Positions 1-5,514 of a stretch of DNA of 5,541 bases are shown here, in pieces; positions within the stretch are counted from its first letter, which is position 1; each line of letters begins with the position of its first letter. Under the pieces are notes generated by a model. The model searched no databases. It was not told the DNA's origin and worked only from the letters and a program-made list of their open reading frames with translations. This stretch comes from JAZQLP01 sp045629205. Its GTDB lineage: Bacteria; Bacillota; Clostridia; Oscillospirales; UBA644. The stretch is taken from NCBI GenBank assembly GCA_045629205.1, contig JAZQQT010000188.1:1-5541 (forward strand), in the 5' to 3' direction. Both the position numbers and the translations under genes were made by a program.

Positions 1-17
1 TTATTTAAGCGATCCAT
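1..17 (-). CDS. 5' end of an unidentified gene (partial, leaves the window)
   Basis: Reading the minus strand, an ATG at 17-15 opens a frame that begins M-D-R-L-N and leaves the window after five codons. The start is supported by a textbook GGAGG at 29-25, seven bases upstream, and by a TGGTATAAT extended -10 element at 62-54. Too little protein is visible to name a product. The gene follows the acyltransferase gene on the same strand but is separated from it by a terminator (140-168) and has its own promoter, so it is probably a separate transcription unit. The first codons lie inside one arm of a 10-bp inverted repeat. Confidence 0.6.
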
Positions 18-55
18 TTTGTTACCTCCGGTGTTTTGAGTTTGGTCGCTTAAAT
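3..55. repeat. Perfect 10-bp inverted repeat around start codon and -10 box (possible operator)
   Basis: ATTTAAGCGA at 3-12 and its exact reverse complement TCGCTTAAAT at 46-55 flank a 33-bp centre. One arm lies in codons 2-5 of the left-edge gene. The other overlaps the end of its -10 box and the discriminator. The arm centres are 43 bp apart, about four helical turns, so both could lie on one face of DNA. A hairpin in the mRNA is less likely, because transcription from the predicted start (about 47) would include little of the upstream arm. An operator for a repressor is an inference. Confidence 0.45.
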
Positions 56-62
56 TATACCA
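54..62 (-). promoter_or_regulatory. Extended -10 promoter of the left-edge gene
   Basis: On the minus strand TGG-TATAAT (62-54) is a perfect extended -10 element. The hexamer 17 bp upstream (AAGATT) is a poor -35, which fits promoters that rely on the TG extension. Transcription would start near 47, leaving a leader of about 30 nt that contains the GGAGG ribosome binding site (29-25). The element overlaps the right arm of the inverted repeat at 3-55. Confidence 0.6.
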
Positions 63-139
63 CAGGTTTCAATCTGAATCTTTTTTTTTGCTTCTTTGGA
101 ATCTTTATTTTACTACTTACCCTAAATAATCTATTGAAT

Positions 140-168
140 AAAAAAAGCTCACGACCAATTTCGTGAGC
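140..168 (-). terminator. Rho-independent terminator of the acyltransferase gene
   Basis: GCTCACGA (147-154) pairs perfectly with TCGTGAGC (161-168) around a 6-nt loop. Read on the minus strand, the 8-bp stem is followed directly by seven T residues (146-140). It begins 8 bp after the stop codon of the acyltransferase gene (TAA, 179-177) and separates that gene from the left-edge gene. Confidence 0.88.
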
Positions 169-176
169 CGATATTT

Positions 177-1085
177 TTAAGAAATAATGTTTTCTCCGTC
201 AAATACAAAATAACCTATCGAAATTCCGGCAGGTCCGCCGTTTAAAAGCCATTTTTTATAGGCTCTCTGCATTTTTGTGTCTTCCGGAAGTTTTGCATAA
301 TCTCCGCCGGTTGTTTTTTCCCAGTTTTTTCCGAATATACGCCATAAATCACTTGTTAACTCGATTGTTTCTTTCAGCACAAAATCATGCGTAAAACTCA
401 GAATGTTCGAGTCCGGTTCAAGAAATTTATCGTGCTCACCGAAAATAAGCCAAGATCCGCACATAAATACGGCATGACCGGTTTGATTAAAAAATTTATA
501 TGCTTTGCGGTAAGAGTCCATACGCTTTTCTTTTGTTATGGAATCGCCTTCAGGAATATGAATGTTTATAAGACGTGAACCGCTTTTCAGGTTTATTCCC
601 GCAATTGTGAATGGTTTATCATCTTTGCCTCTTGTAACAAGCTGGAATTGCAGCCTTCCGAGTCTGATAACTTCAAGGGAGAGTGAATTAGTCACCCAAT
701 CGTATTCCTCAAGAGCCCATTCACCTGTTGTTCTGTGATACAGCTCAACCCATATACTTATGTCAGTCATGGAATCGTAAAAGATATTTTCATCAATTCT
801 TCTGTTCTTGTAAAACTCTTTTGTTGCAAGAGACAATATTTCAACAAAAGCCATCCAGAAACGGTACTTCTTTATTCCGGTTTTTTCCGCGAATTTCTCT
901 ATACGATCCATCTGGATTTCGTATGTGGTTCTGAACGTTTCGAAAATATCAATAACTGTGCTTTTGTATTCTTCATTTGCAAATAGTTCTTCAACTGTAT
1001 TTTCAACGATTGTTTGCGCTTCGGGATTGAGGTTTATGCGCGAATTAAGCTCTTTAATATGTTTAAAAAAATCAGTTTTATTCAT
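177..1085 (-). CDS. Probable GNAT-like acyltransferase (NAT_N / GNAT_C domain type)
   Basis: The 302-residue soluble protein has no signal peptide or membrane segment. The N-terminal half is helical and charged. From about residue 130 it reads like the GNAT-like C-terminal domain found behind an N-acyltransferase N-terminal domain in many clostridial proteins: RLGRLQFQL (141-149), INIHIPEGD (173-181), FMCGSWLIF (207-215), DSNILSF (225-231) and a late GGPAGISIGYF. These are recognised from memory of the family. Substrate and acyl donor are unknown. I chose ATG 1085-1083 because AAGGAG (1101-1096) lies 10 nt upstream. A longer in-frame extension to 1148 would be encoded by the promoter itself and is not translated. 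The gene is monocistronic, divergent from the GH109-like unit, and closed by a clear terminator. The frame is intact and length is normal for the family. Confidence 0.65.
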   Translation of the reverse strand: MNKTDFFKHIKELNSRINLNPEAQTIVENTVEELFANEEYKSTVIDIFETFRTTYEIQMDRIEKFAEKTGIKKYRFWMAFVEILSLATKEFYKNRRIDENIFYDSMTDISIWVELYHRTTGEWALEEYDWVTNSLSLEVIRLGRLQFQLVTRGKDDKPFTIAGINLKSGSRLINIHIPEGDSITKEKRMDSYRKAYKFFNQTGHAVFMCGSWLIFGEHDKFLEPDSNILSFTHDFVLKETIELTSDLWRIFGKNWEKTTGGDYAKLPEDTKMQRAYKKWLLNGGPAGISIGYFVFDGENIIS

Positions 1086-1107
1086 CTTTATTCTTCTCCT
1101 TGTTTTA

Positions 1108-1136
1108 ATTATATCATAATCCTGTTTGATAGTCAA
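1108..1136 (-). promoter_or_regulatory. Sigma-A promoter of the acyltransferase gene
   Basis: On the minus strand TTGACT (1136-1131) and TATAAT (1113-1108) are separated by exactly 17 bp, matching 11 of 12 consensus positions. The start of transcription is expected near 1101, giving a very short leader of about 16 nt that begins almost at the AAGGAG ribosome binding site. This placement decides the start codon at 1085. Confidence 0.8.
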
Positions 1137-1155
1137 TAAATTATTCAAAATGATA

Positions 1156-1185
1156 TTGACATATAAAATATATTAATGGTATAAT
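1156..1185 (+). promoter_or_regulatory. Sigma-A promoter of the GH109-like / YgjV / cyclase unit
   Basis: A perfect TTGACA (1156-1161) and a perfect TATAAT (1180-1185) are separated by 18 bp, with an added TG at 1177-1178 (extended -10). This is the strongest promoter in the window on sequence grounds. Transcription should begin near 1192, leaving a leader of about 55 nt. Its -35 lies back to back with that of the divergent acyltransferase promoter, 19 bp apart, and a 7-bp inverted repeat (1132-1138 with 1154-1160) covers most of both -35 boxes. Confidence 0.85.
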
Positions 1186-1186
1186 A

Positions 1187-1221
1187 TCAGAAATATACAT
1201 TATTTAGCAGTCAGAAATATA
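1187..1221 (+). repeat. 11-bp direct repeat in the leader of the GH109-like gene
   Basis: TCAGAAATATA occurs at 1187-1197 and again at 1211-1221, a 24-bp period. The first copy covers the predicted transcription start and the second lies in the leader before the ribosome binding site (AAGAGG, 1236-1241). TTAGC (1204-1208) and GCTAA (1226-1230) also form a short inverted repeat around the second copy. The position suits a repressor site or tandem operator, but nothing in the sequence identifies the regulator. Confidence 0.4.
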
Positions 1222-1246
1222 AGCAGCTAATAGTTAAGAGGTTATT

Positions 1247-2449
1247 ATGGATAAAATCAGAGTTGGAATAATCGGATGCGGCGGCAGAGGAGAATGGAAT
1301 CAGCAGTGTATAATGTCAATGAGCGATGTTGATGTTGTTGCTTTATGCGATTTATATCTCGACAAGGCAGAAAGTTGCGCTGATCAGAATGAAGCACATT
1401 ACGGGGCGGGACATCGTCCGTTTGTCACTGATGATTATAAAAAAATACTTGACATGAAAGATGTCGATGCCATTGTTATTTGCACTGCCTGGGAGTCACA
1501 TATACCGATTGCCTTAGATTCTCTCAGATCCGGTAAAGCAACCGCGCTTGAGGTAGGCGGTGCATATTCCATCGGAGATTGTTATGATCTTGTCAGAACG
1601 TGGGAAGAAACAAAAACGCCTTTTATGTTTCTTGAGAATTGTTGCTTTGACAAGTTTGAGCTTATGATAACATCAATGGTGCGTAACGGCGCATTTGGTG
1701 AAATTGTTCACTGTTCCGGCGCTTATGCGCACGATTTACGTTGGGAAGTCTGTTACGGTAAAGAAAATCGTCATTATCGTCTCAGAAATTATCTCGGTCG
1801 TAATTGCGAAAATTATCCCACCCATGAACTCGGGCCGATTGCAAGATTGCTCGGCATAAATCGCGGTAACCGTATGGTATCTCTCGTATCCGTCGGATCA
1901 AAATCCGTCGGTCTTAAAGATTACTGTAATAAGCATAAAGACACTATAGACCCCGATTTGATCGGAAGAGAATGGAATCAGTCTGATGTCGTTACAACCT
2001 TGATCAAGTGTGCTAACGGCGAAACCATTCAGCTTCAGCTCGACACATCTTTACCGAGATGCTACGACCGTCGTTTTGAGGTTCACGGAACCAATGCGGT
2101 TACTCAGAATTATAAGATTTGTCTCGACGGAAACGAAGAGTGGCTCGAAGAAGAAAAGTTCGAAAAATATCTTCCGGATTGCTGGAATGAAATGACAGAA
2201 GAGGGGAGACAGCTCGGTCACGGAGGTATGGACGGTATAGAGTTCAGAGAGTTTTTCAACTGTGTCAAAAACGGGACAGAAATGCCTATAGATGTTTATG
2301 ACGCCGCTTCATGGATGTGCATTTCATGTCTCTCCGAGGCTTCTGTTGCTCAGGGAGGTATGCCGCAGGCAATTCCCGATTTTACGCACGGTGCATGGTT
2401 ATACAGACCTTTAAAAGACGTTGTAAAATTCCCCGAAGTCAAGGACTGA
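1247..2449 (+). CDS. Gfo/Idh/MocA-family protein, GH109-like (alpha-N-acetylgalactosaminidase branch)
   Basis: This 400-residue cytoplasmic protein starts with a Rossmann dinucleotide fold: VGIIGCGGRG (6-15) carries the glycine-rich NAD(P) loop, followed by VALCD (31-35). The lysine motif EKP of ordinary Gfo/Idh/MocA dehydrogenases is replaced by LEVGGAYS (101-108). The rest follows the GH109 pattern: FLENCCF (128-134), GAFGEIVHCSGAYAHDLR (148-165), YPTHELGP (190-197), INRGNRM (204-210), GHGGMD (324-329), PIDVYDAASW (347-356) and a terminal PDFTHGAW. GH109 enzymes use tightly bound NAD in an oxidation-elimination mechanism to release alpha-linked N-acetylgalactosamine. Characterised members, as I recall, have YPTHGLGP, so the Glu here may mark a subgroup with another substrate. 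No export signal is visible. ATG 1247 follows AAGAGG by 5 nt. The gene looks somewhat richer in GC than its neighbours. It leads a unit with the next two genes. Confidence 0.75.
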   Translation: MDKIRVGIIGCGGRGEWNQQCIMSMSDVDVVALCDLYLDKAESCADQNEAHYGAGHRPFVTDDYKKILDMKDVDAIVICTAWESHIPIALDSLRSGKATALEVGGAYSIGDCYDLVRTWEETKTPFMFLENCCFDKFELMITSMVRNGAFGEIVHCSGAYAHDLRWEVCYGKENRHYRLRNYLGRNCENYPTHELGPIARLLGINRGNRMVSLVSVGSKSVGLKDYCNKHKDTIDPDLIGREWNQSDVVTTLIKCANGETIQLQLDTSLPRCYDRRFEVHGTNAVTQNYKICLDGNEEWLEEEKFEKYLPDCWNEMTEEGRQLGHGGMDGIEFREFFNCVKNGTEMPIDVYDAASWMCISCLSEASVAQGGMPQAIPDFTHGAWLYRPLKDVVKFPEVKD

Positions 2450-2460
2450 TATAACAAATT

Positions 2461-3021
2461 ATGGAAATATTTAATATAATTTGGAATTATATAATTAATA
2501 ACCCGTTTGAATTGCTCGCTGTTGTATTTACGGTTATTTCGTATCAGTTTAAAAAACACGGACTTGTTCTGCTGTTTCAAACGATATCAACGATATGCGT
2601 TGTGATAAGTTTTATATTTCACGGCGCAGGTTCCGGTTTTGCGTTAAATATCGTTTGCATTATCAGAAATCTTGTTTATGCCTCAAAGAATGTCAAACTG
2701 TTTTCATATAAGTGGTGGCCATGGGTTTTCGTTGTCATTATGGGAATTGTAGGTGCATTTTATTGGGACGGACCGATTTCACTCCTGATGATTATAGGAT
2801 TGATGGTTAATACTGTATTTTTATCGTTTACAAACGTTCAGTATTTACGGTGGAGCACTCTGTTCACTTGCACAATAATTATCATTTATGATTTATATTT
2901 CCGGGCATACGGACCGGTTATAATGGAATTATTTGCAATTCTTTCCGCTGTAGTCGGGATAATCCGTTTCAGAAAAAAAGATAACTTGCAGACAGTATCC
3001 GCTGAAACTCAGGAACAGTAA
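2461..3021 (+). CDS. YgjV-like multi-pass membrane protein
   Basis: The 186-residue protein is almost entirely hydrophobic, with about six or seven likely membrane segments (roughly 17-29, 36-53, 58-73, 86-102, 106-122, 131-146, 150-169) and a basic, polar tail beginning RFRKK (169-173) that should be cytoplasmic. The pattern of SYQFKK (27-32) after the first segment and IRN (68-70) ending the third resembles the YgjV inner-membrane family (PF10688), whose function is not established. ATG 2461 lies 11 bp after the stop of the GH109-like gene. The only SD-like sequence (AAGGA, 2441-2445) is 15 nt away, so translation probably depends on coupling to the upstream gene. No terminator separates it from its neighbours. 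It could instead be a generic small transporter-like protein, but I see no transport signature. Confidence 0.6.
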   Translation: MEIFNIIWNYIINNPFELLAVVFTVISYQFKKHGLVLLFQTISTICVVISFIFHGAGSGFALNIVCIIRNLVYASKNVKLFSYKWWPWVFVVIMGIVGAFYWDGPISLLMIIGLMVNTVFLSFTNVQYLRWSTLFTCTIIIIYDLYFRAYGPVIMELFAILSAVVGIIRFRKKDNLQTVSAETQEQ

Positions 3022-3086
3022 GTTCTTGATGATTAATGATTGTATTTCAATACTCTATTTGATTTCTTCGGAAAGGAGTAACTTAT

Positions 3087-4244
3087 ATGTCTGTCCCTAA
3101 CTATATTTACGCTATCATCAGCGTTGAGATAATGTCTGTTTTGGTCTGCGTGGTTCTTCTTTTCGGTAATCTTTTTGAACATCACGAAAAAAGCCGAAGA
3201 AACCGTTTGTTTTCTTATACAATCATCGCATGTATAGTGGCTTTGACTGCGGATGCATTATCCTGGGTTTTTGACGGGCGTGAAGCATTTACCGCATTAT
3301 TGTATGTTTGCACTGTTATTTCATTGTTGATGACATTTTTAATAAACATTTTATTTGTTTTTTATTTCTTGGAATATACCCGTGAAAGAAAAACTGTTTC
3401 ATCACTCTTGTCGCGGATTTTTATGATTTTTTCTGCCGTCGTAGTTGTGTTAATTGCTGCAACTTCCGGCTCGGGAAAAATTTTTTATTTCGAAAACGGA
3501 ATTTATCATGATGGTCAGTATTATACATTATATCTCCTTGTCAACTTGTTATGCTCTGTATTCTGTCTTTGCACTACTGTAGTTAATATGCGTTCTCTGA
3601 GTTTGCATGACCGCATCGCTTCTATGTTATATATTATTTTCCCTTGGATTGCAGGCTTTATCAATCTGTTTTTTGAGGAGTTTTCATTTGCTTATCCCGC
3701 GATTGTTCTCTCTCTTGTAATGCTTTATGTTATGATTCAATCGGAACGTCAGGATAAGCTGGAGTATGAAAGAAGTGTTAGTTCATATCAAGCCCGACAT
3801 GATATTATGACGGGCCTTTATAATCGTTTTGCTTATGAAGAACGTGTAACGGAATTGGCTTTGCTTTCGAGGTTTTCAGGTGTGGTTTTTACGGATGTGA
3901 ACGGACTCAAGTATACGAATGACAATTTCGGTCACGAAGAAGGCGATAAATTATTGAAACGTTATTCGGATATTTTATGTCGCTGTTTCCGTAGAAACGA
4001 AATATTCCGCATAAGCGGCGATGAATTTGTTGTTCTGTTGGGTAATGTCGGAGAAGATGTGTTTGAAAATCGAATCAGGACATTTCGCGAAACTATATCG
4101 GCAGAAGGGATGCCTGTTGCAAGTATCGGCGTTGGATACGGAATCAACGCGAACATAAATAATATCATCAAACACGCTGAGTCCGATATGTATGAAGATA
4201 AAAAGATGTTTTATATAAAATATCCCGAAATGAAGAGACAATAA
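3087..4244 (+). CDS. 7-TM sensor diguanylate cyclase (SGDEF active site)
   Basis: This 385-residue membrane protein joins a sensor of about seven membrane segments (roughly 8-30, 42-60, 70-95, 111-125, 147-168, 177-195, 201-218) to a cytoplasmic GGDEF domain. The cyclase part opens with HDIMTGLYNR (238-247). D270 of DVNGLK is the expected metal ligand, N278 and D287 fall at the substrate-binding positions, and the signature is SGDEF (310-314) with Gly to Ser at the first position. SIGVGYG (346-352) and AESDMYEDKK (364-373) complete the domain. It should condense two GTP into c-di-GMP, since SGDEF enzymes can be active. The five-residue-upstream RxxD inhibitory site is FRRN (301-304), so product inhibition is probably absent. 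Start ATG 3087 has AAAGGAG (3072-3078) 8 nt upstream. A 65-bp gap without a terminator suggests co-transcription with the YgjV-like gene. The sensed signal is unknown. Confidence 0.85.
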   Translation: MSVPNYIYAIISVEIMSVLVCVVLLFGNLFEHHEKSRRNRLFSYTIIACIVALTADALSWVFDGREAFTALLYVCTVISLLMTFLINILFVFYFLEYTRERKTVSSLLSRIFMIFSAVVVVLIAATSGSGKIFYFENGIYHDGQYYTLYLLVNLLCSVFCLCTTVVNMRSLSLHDRIASMLYIIFPWIAGFINLFFEEFSFAYPAIVLSLVMLYVMIQSERQDKLEYERSVSSYQARHDIMTGLYNRFAYEERVTELALLSRFSGVVFTDVNGLKYTNDNFGHEEGDKLLKRYSDILCRCFRRNEIFRISGDEFVVLLGNVGEDVFENRIRTFRETISAEGMPVASIGVGYGINANINNIIKHAESDMYEDKKMFYIKYPEMKRQ

Positions 4245-4258
4245 TTATTATTAACATT

Positions 4259-4297
4259 ACTGCCGGGTGCATATTGATGCACCCGGCAGTTTCCTTC
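4259..4297 (+). terminator. Terminator of the plus-strand three-gene unit
   Basis: A perfect 14-bp stem (4259-4272 with 4277-4290), GC-rich in the middle, closes on a 4-nt loop and is followed by TTTCCTT. It starts 14 bp after the cyclase stop codon. The U tract is interrupted, but the stem is very stable. Read from the other strand it could also block transcription coming from the convergent cyclase. Confidence 0.8.
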
Positions 4298-4334
4298 GGC
4301 TTAATTAGCAGCAGTGTAAGTTTATATTTAAGTA

Positions 4335-4372
4335 TAAAAAATACGGTATGATTTTTTCAAATCTTACCGTAT
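4335..4372 (-). terminator. Rho-independent terminator of the minus-strand diguanylate cyclase
   Basis: ATACGGTA (4341-4348) pairs with TACCGTAT (4365-4372), then after one T-T mismatch five further pairs (4350-4354 with 4359-4363) lead to a 4-nt loop. On the minus strand the stem runs into about six T residues (4341-4336). It lies 29 bp past the stop codon of the minus-strand cyclase. Together with the plus-strand terminator it fills the convergent gap 4245-4401. Confidence 0.85.
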
Positions 4373-4401
4373 AAATCCCTCTGTCTTGAATTTTCAAATT
4401 G

Positions 4402-5484
4402 TCATTCTTCGAATTGTTTTATAACAACGAGGTTTCTTCCTTGATTCTTTGCGTTATATAATTCGTCGTCGGCTATTCTGATGAATTGGTCAACCTGATT
4501 TTCCGTAATGATATTTGCAACACAAATACCGATACTGATAGTTACGGAAAATGTTTTATCGTCCGCATTGAATATTATTTCGGAAACTTTTTGTCTGATA
4601 GATTCACAAACCTGCATGGGGTCATGTCCGCATTTTAAAAACATTAAAAATTCTTCTCCGCCCCAACGTGAAACGATTGTATGTTCACATACGTTTTCGG
4701 ATATTACTTTTGCGATCCCTTTCAGAACATCATCTCCGACTTGATGTCCGTAATCATCGTTGATTCTTTTGAAGTGGTCTATATCAGCCATAATAACGGC
4801 GCATTTTTTTATAGAATCATTGTTGAATGCGTTGTGCAATTCTTCGTAAAAACCGTATCTGTTATTCAATGATGTAAGGGCATCATGTCTGTATAAATGC
4901 TTGTATTTATCTTCGGAATTTTTAAACTCATTTTGCGTGAGTGAACGGATTATTTCAAGGAACAATGAAATAATATAAAATGCAATATAGAAAAACGGAA
5001 AACGAAGCTTGAATGTTTCAGTGTATGCATATTTAAGTAAATTTTGTCCGATAGGCAACCAAAAGAAGAAAATGAGTATCAGGAGCTGAAGAAAACTGTA
5101 TATGGTTCCTTCTTTTTTCCCGAAAATCAGTAATGTAAAGCATGGTACCATACTGATCCACAAAGAACTGAAACCTTCGGGATGTCCGGAAATTATAAAA
5201 AATGCAAAAAGGATATAAAGTTCTACCATAAACAGTAAATGGATAATCTTCGGCAATAACTTTGTTCTTAATAAAAGAAGATTAAACAGACAAAGAACCG
5301 TATATGTAAGAGTCGCAAACATCAGAACTGTTTCGTTTGTAAAAACATTTACAACAGTCATAAAGAAAGCAACAACTGCCAGCAATATATTTAAGCCGAC
5401 AAACAGTATTCTTTGTCGGTTTTCATCATCCATTATTGATGATGAAAAAACATTATAAAAATATGTGGTGATTCTTTTTATCAT
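4402..5484 (-). CDS. Membrane-anchored diguanylate cyclase (GGEEF active site)
   Basis: From ATG 5484 the protein has 360 residues: about six membrane segments (roughly 26-45, 52-73, 80-98, 106-121, 128-145, 162-179), a short linker helix, and a complete GGDEF-type domain. RHDALTSLNNR (199-209) opens it. D234 of ADIDHFK is the metal ligand, N242 and D251 bind substrate, GGEEF is at 275-279, and ISIGIC (316-321) and ADDELYNAKNQGRN close it. It should make c-di-GMP at the membrane. The position of the RxxD inhibitory site reads CEHT, so feedback inhibition is probably missing. The start is uncertain: a TTG at 5529 would add 15 residues, while a promoter-like element at 5486-5514 would place the first transcribed in-frame ATG at 5433 (342 residues). 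No candidate has a convincing SD. The sensor half shows no obvious similarity to that of the facing cyclase. Confidence 0.85.
   Translation of the reverse strand: MIKRITTYFYNVFSSSIMDDENRQRILFVGLNILLAVVAFFMTVVNVFTNETVLMFATLTYTVLCLFNLLLLRTKLLPKIIHLLFMVELYILFAFFIISGHPEGFSSLWISMVPCFTLLIFGKKEGTIYSFLQLLILIFFFWLPIGQNLLKYAYTETFKLRFPFFYIAFYIISLFLEIIRSLTQNEFKNSEDKYKHLYRHDALTSLNNRYGFYEELHNAFNNDSIKKCAVIMADIDHFKRINDDYGHQVGDDVLKGIAKVISENVCEHTIVSRWGGEEFLMFLKCGHDPMQVCESIRQKVSEIIFNADDKTFSVTISIGICVANIITENQVDQFIRIADDELYNAKNQGRNLVVIKQFEE
5396..5448 (-). other. Two abutting perfect hairpins near the 5' end of the minus-strand cyclase
   Basis: TTTTCATCATC (5420-5430) pairs perfectly with GATGATGAAAA (5438-5448), an 11-bp stem with a 7-nt loop. 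Immediately adjacent, CCGACAAA (5396-5403) pairs perfectly with TTTGTCGG (5412-5419), an 8-bp stem with an 8-nt loop. The hairpins touch with no base between them, so in RNA they could stack end to end. In the cyclase mRNA the in-frame AUG at 5433-5431 sits in the loop of the first. The region encodes S-S-S-I-M-D-D-E-N before the first membrane segment. No U tract follows, so it is not a terminator. Confidence 0.5.
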
Positions 5485-5485
5485 T

Positions 5486-5514
5486 AATATACCCGTCAGA
5501 CAATTTTTAGTCAA
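5486..5514 (-). promoter_or_regulatory. Candidate promoter overlapping the start of the minus-strand cyclase
   Basis: On the minus strand TTGACT (5514-5509) and TATATT (5491-5486) are separated by 17 bp, matching 10 of 12 consensus positions. Transcription would begin near 5479, inside the open frame and downstream of ATG 5484. Either the gene starts at ATG 5433, or this element is a chance match and the true promoter lies beyond the window edge. Confidence 0.5.

Noticed and set aside
42..158. Complementary 7-mers TTGGTCG (42-48) and CGACCAA (152-158) linking a leader with the upstream terminator
   Set aside because: They would be on different transcripts, and a 7-base match is short enough to be chance.
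387..986. Overlapping open frames on the plus strand opposite the acyltransferase
   Set aside because: They have no ribosome binding sites or recognisable domains, and they are antisense shadows of a well-supported gene. The same applies to frames opposite both cyclases.
1086..1148. In-frame upstream extension of the acyltransferase to an ATG at 1148
   Set aside because: The extension lies on the TTGACT-17-TATAAT promoter and has no ribosome binding site. ATG 1085 has AAGGAG and is the first ATG of the predicted transcript.
1883..1915. Repeated ATCCGTCGG in the GH109-like gene
   Set aside because: It encodes a short S-V-G peptide repeat in frame and is explained by coding sequence.
2475..2480. 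TATAAT within the first codons of the YgjV-like gene
   Set aside because: The -35 position (2452-2457) matches consensus at 2 of 6 bases, and the sequence is simply AT-rich coding.
3022..3086. Possible separate promoter for the 7-TM cyclase (TTGATG 3026-3031, AATACT 3049-3054)
   Set aside because: It matches only 4 of 6 bases at each box, and there is no terminator before it, so read-through from the upstream unit is the simpler explanation.
3022..3086. c-di-GMP riboswitch upstream of the 7-TM cyclase
   Set aside because: The 65-base gap is too short for the aptamer, and no GEMM-type conserved segments or paired stems are visible. The spacers 1086-1246 and 4245-4401 also lack them.
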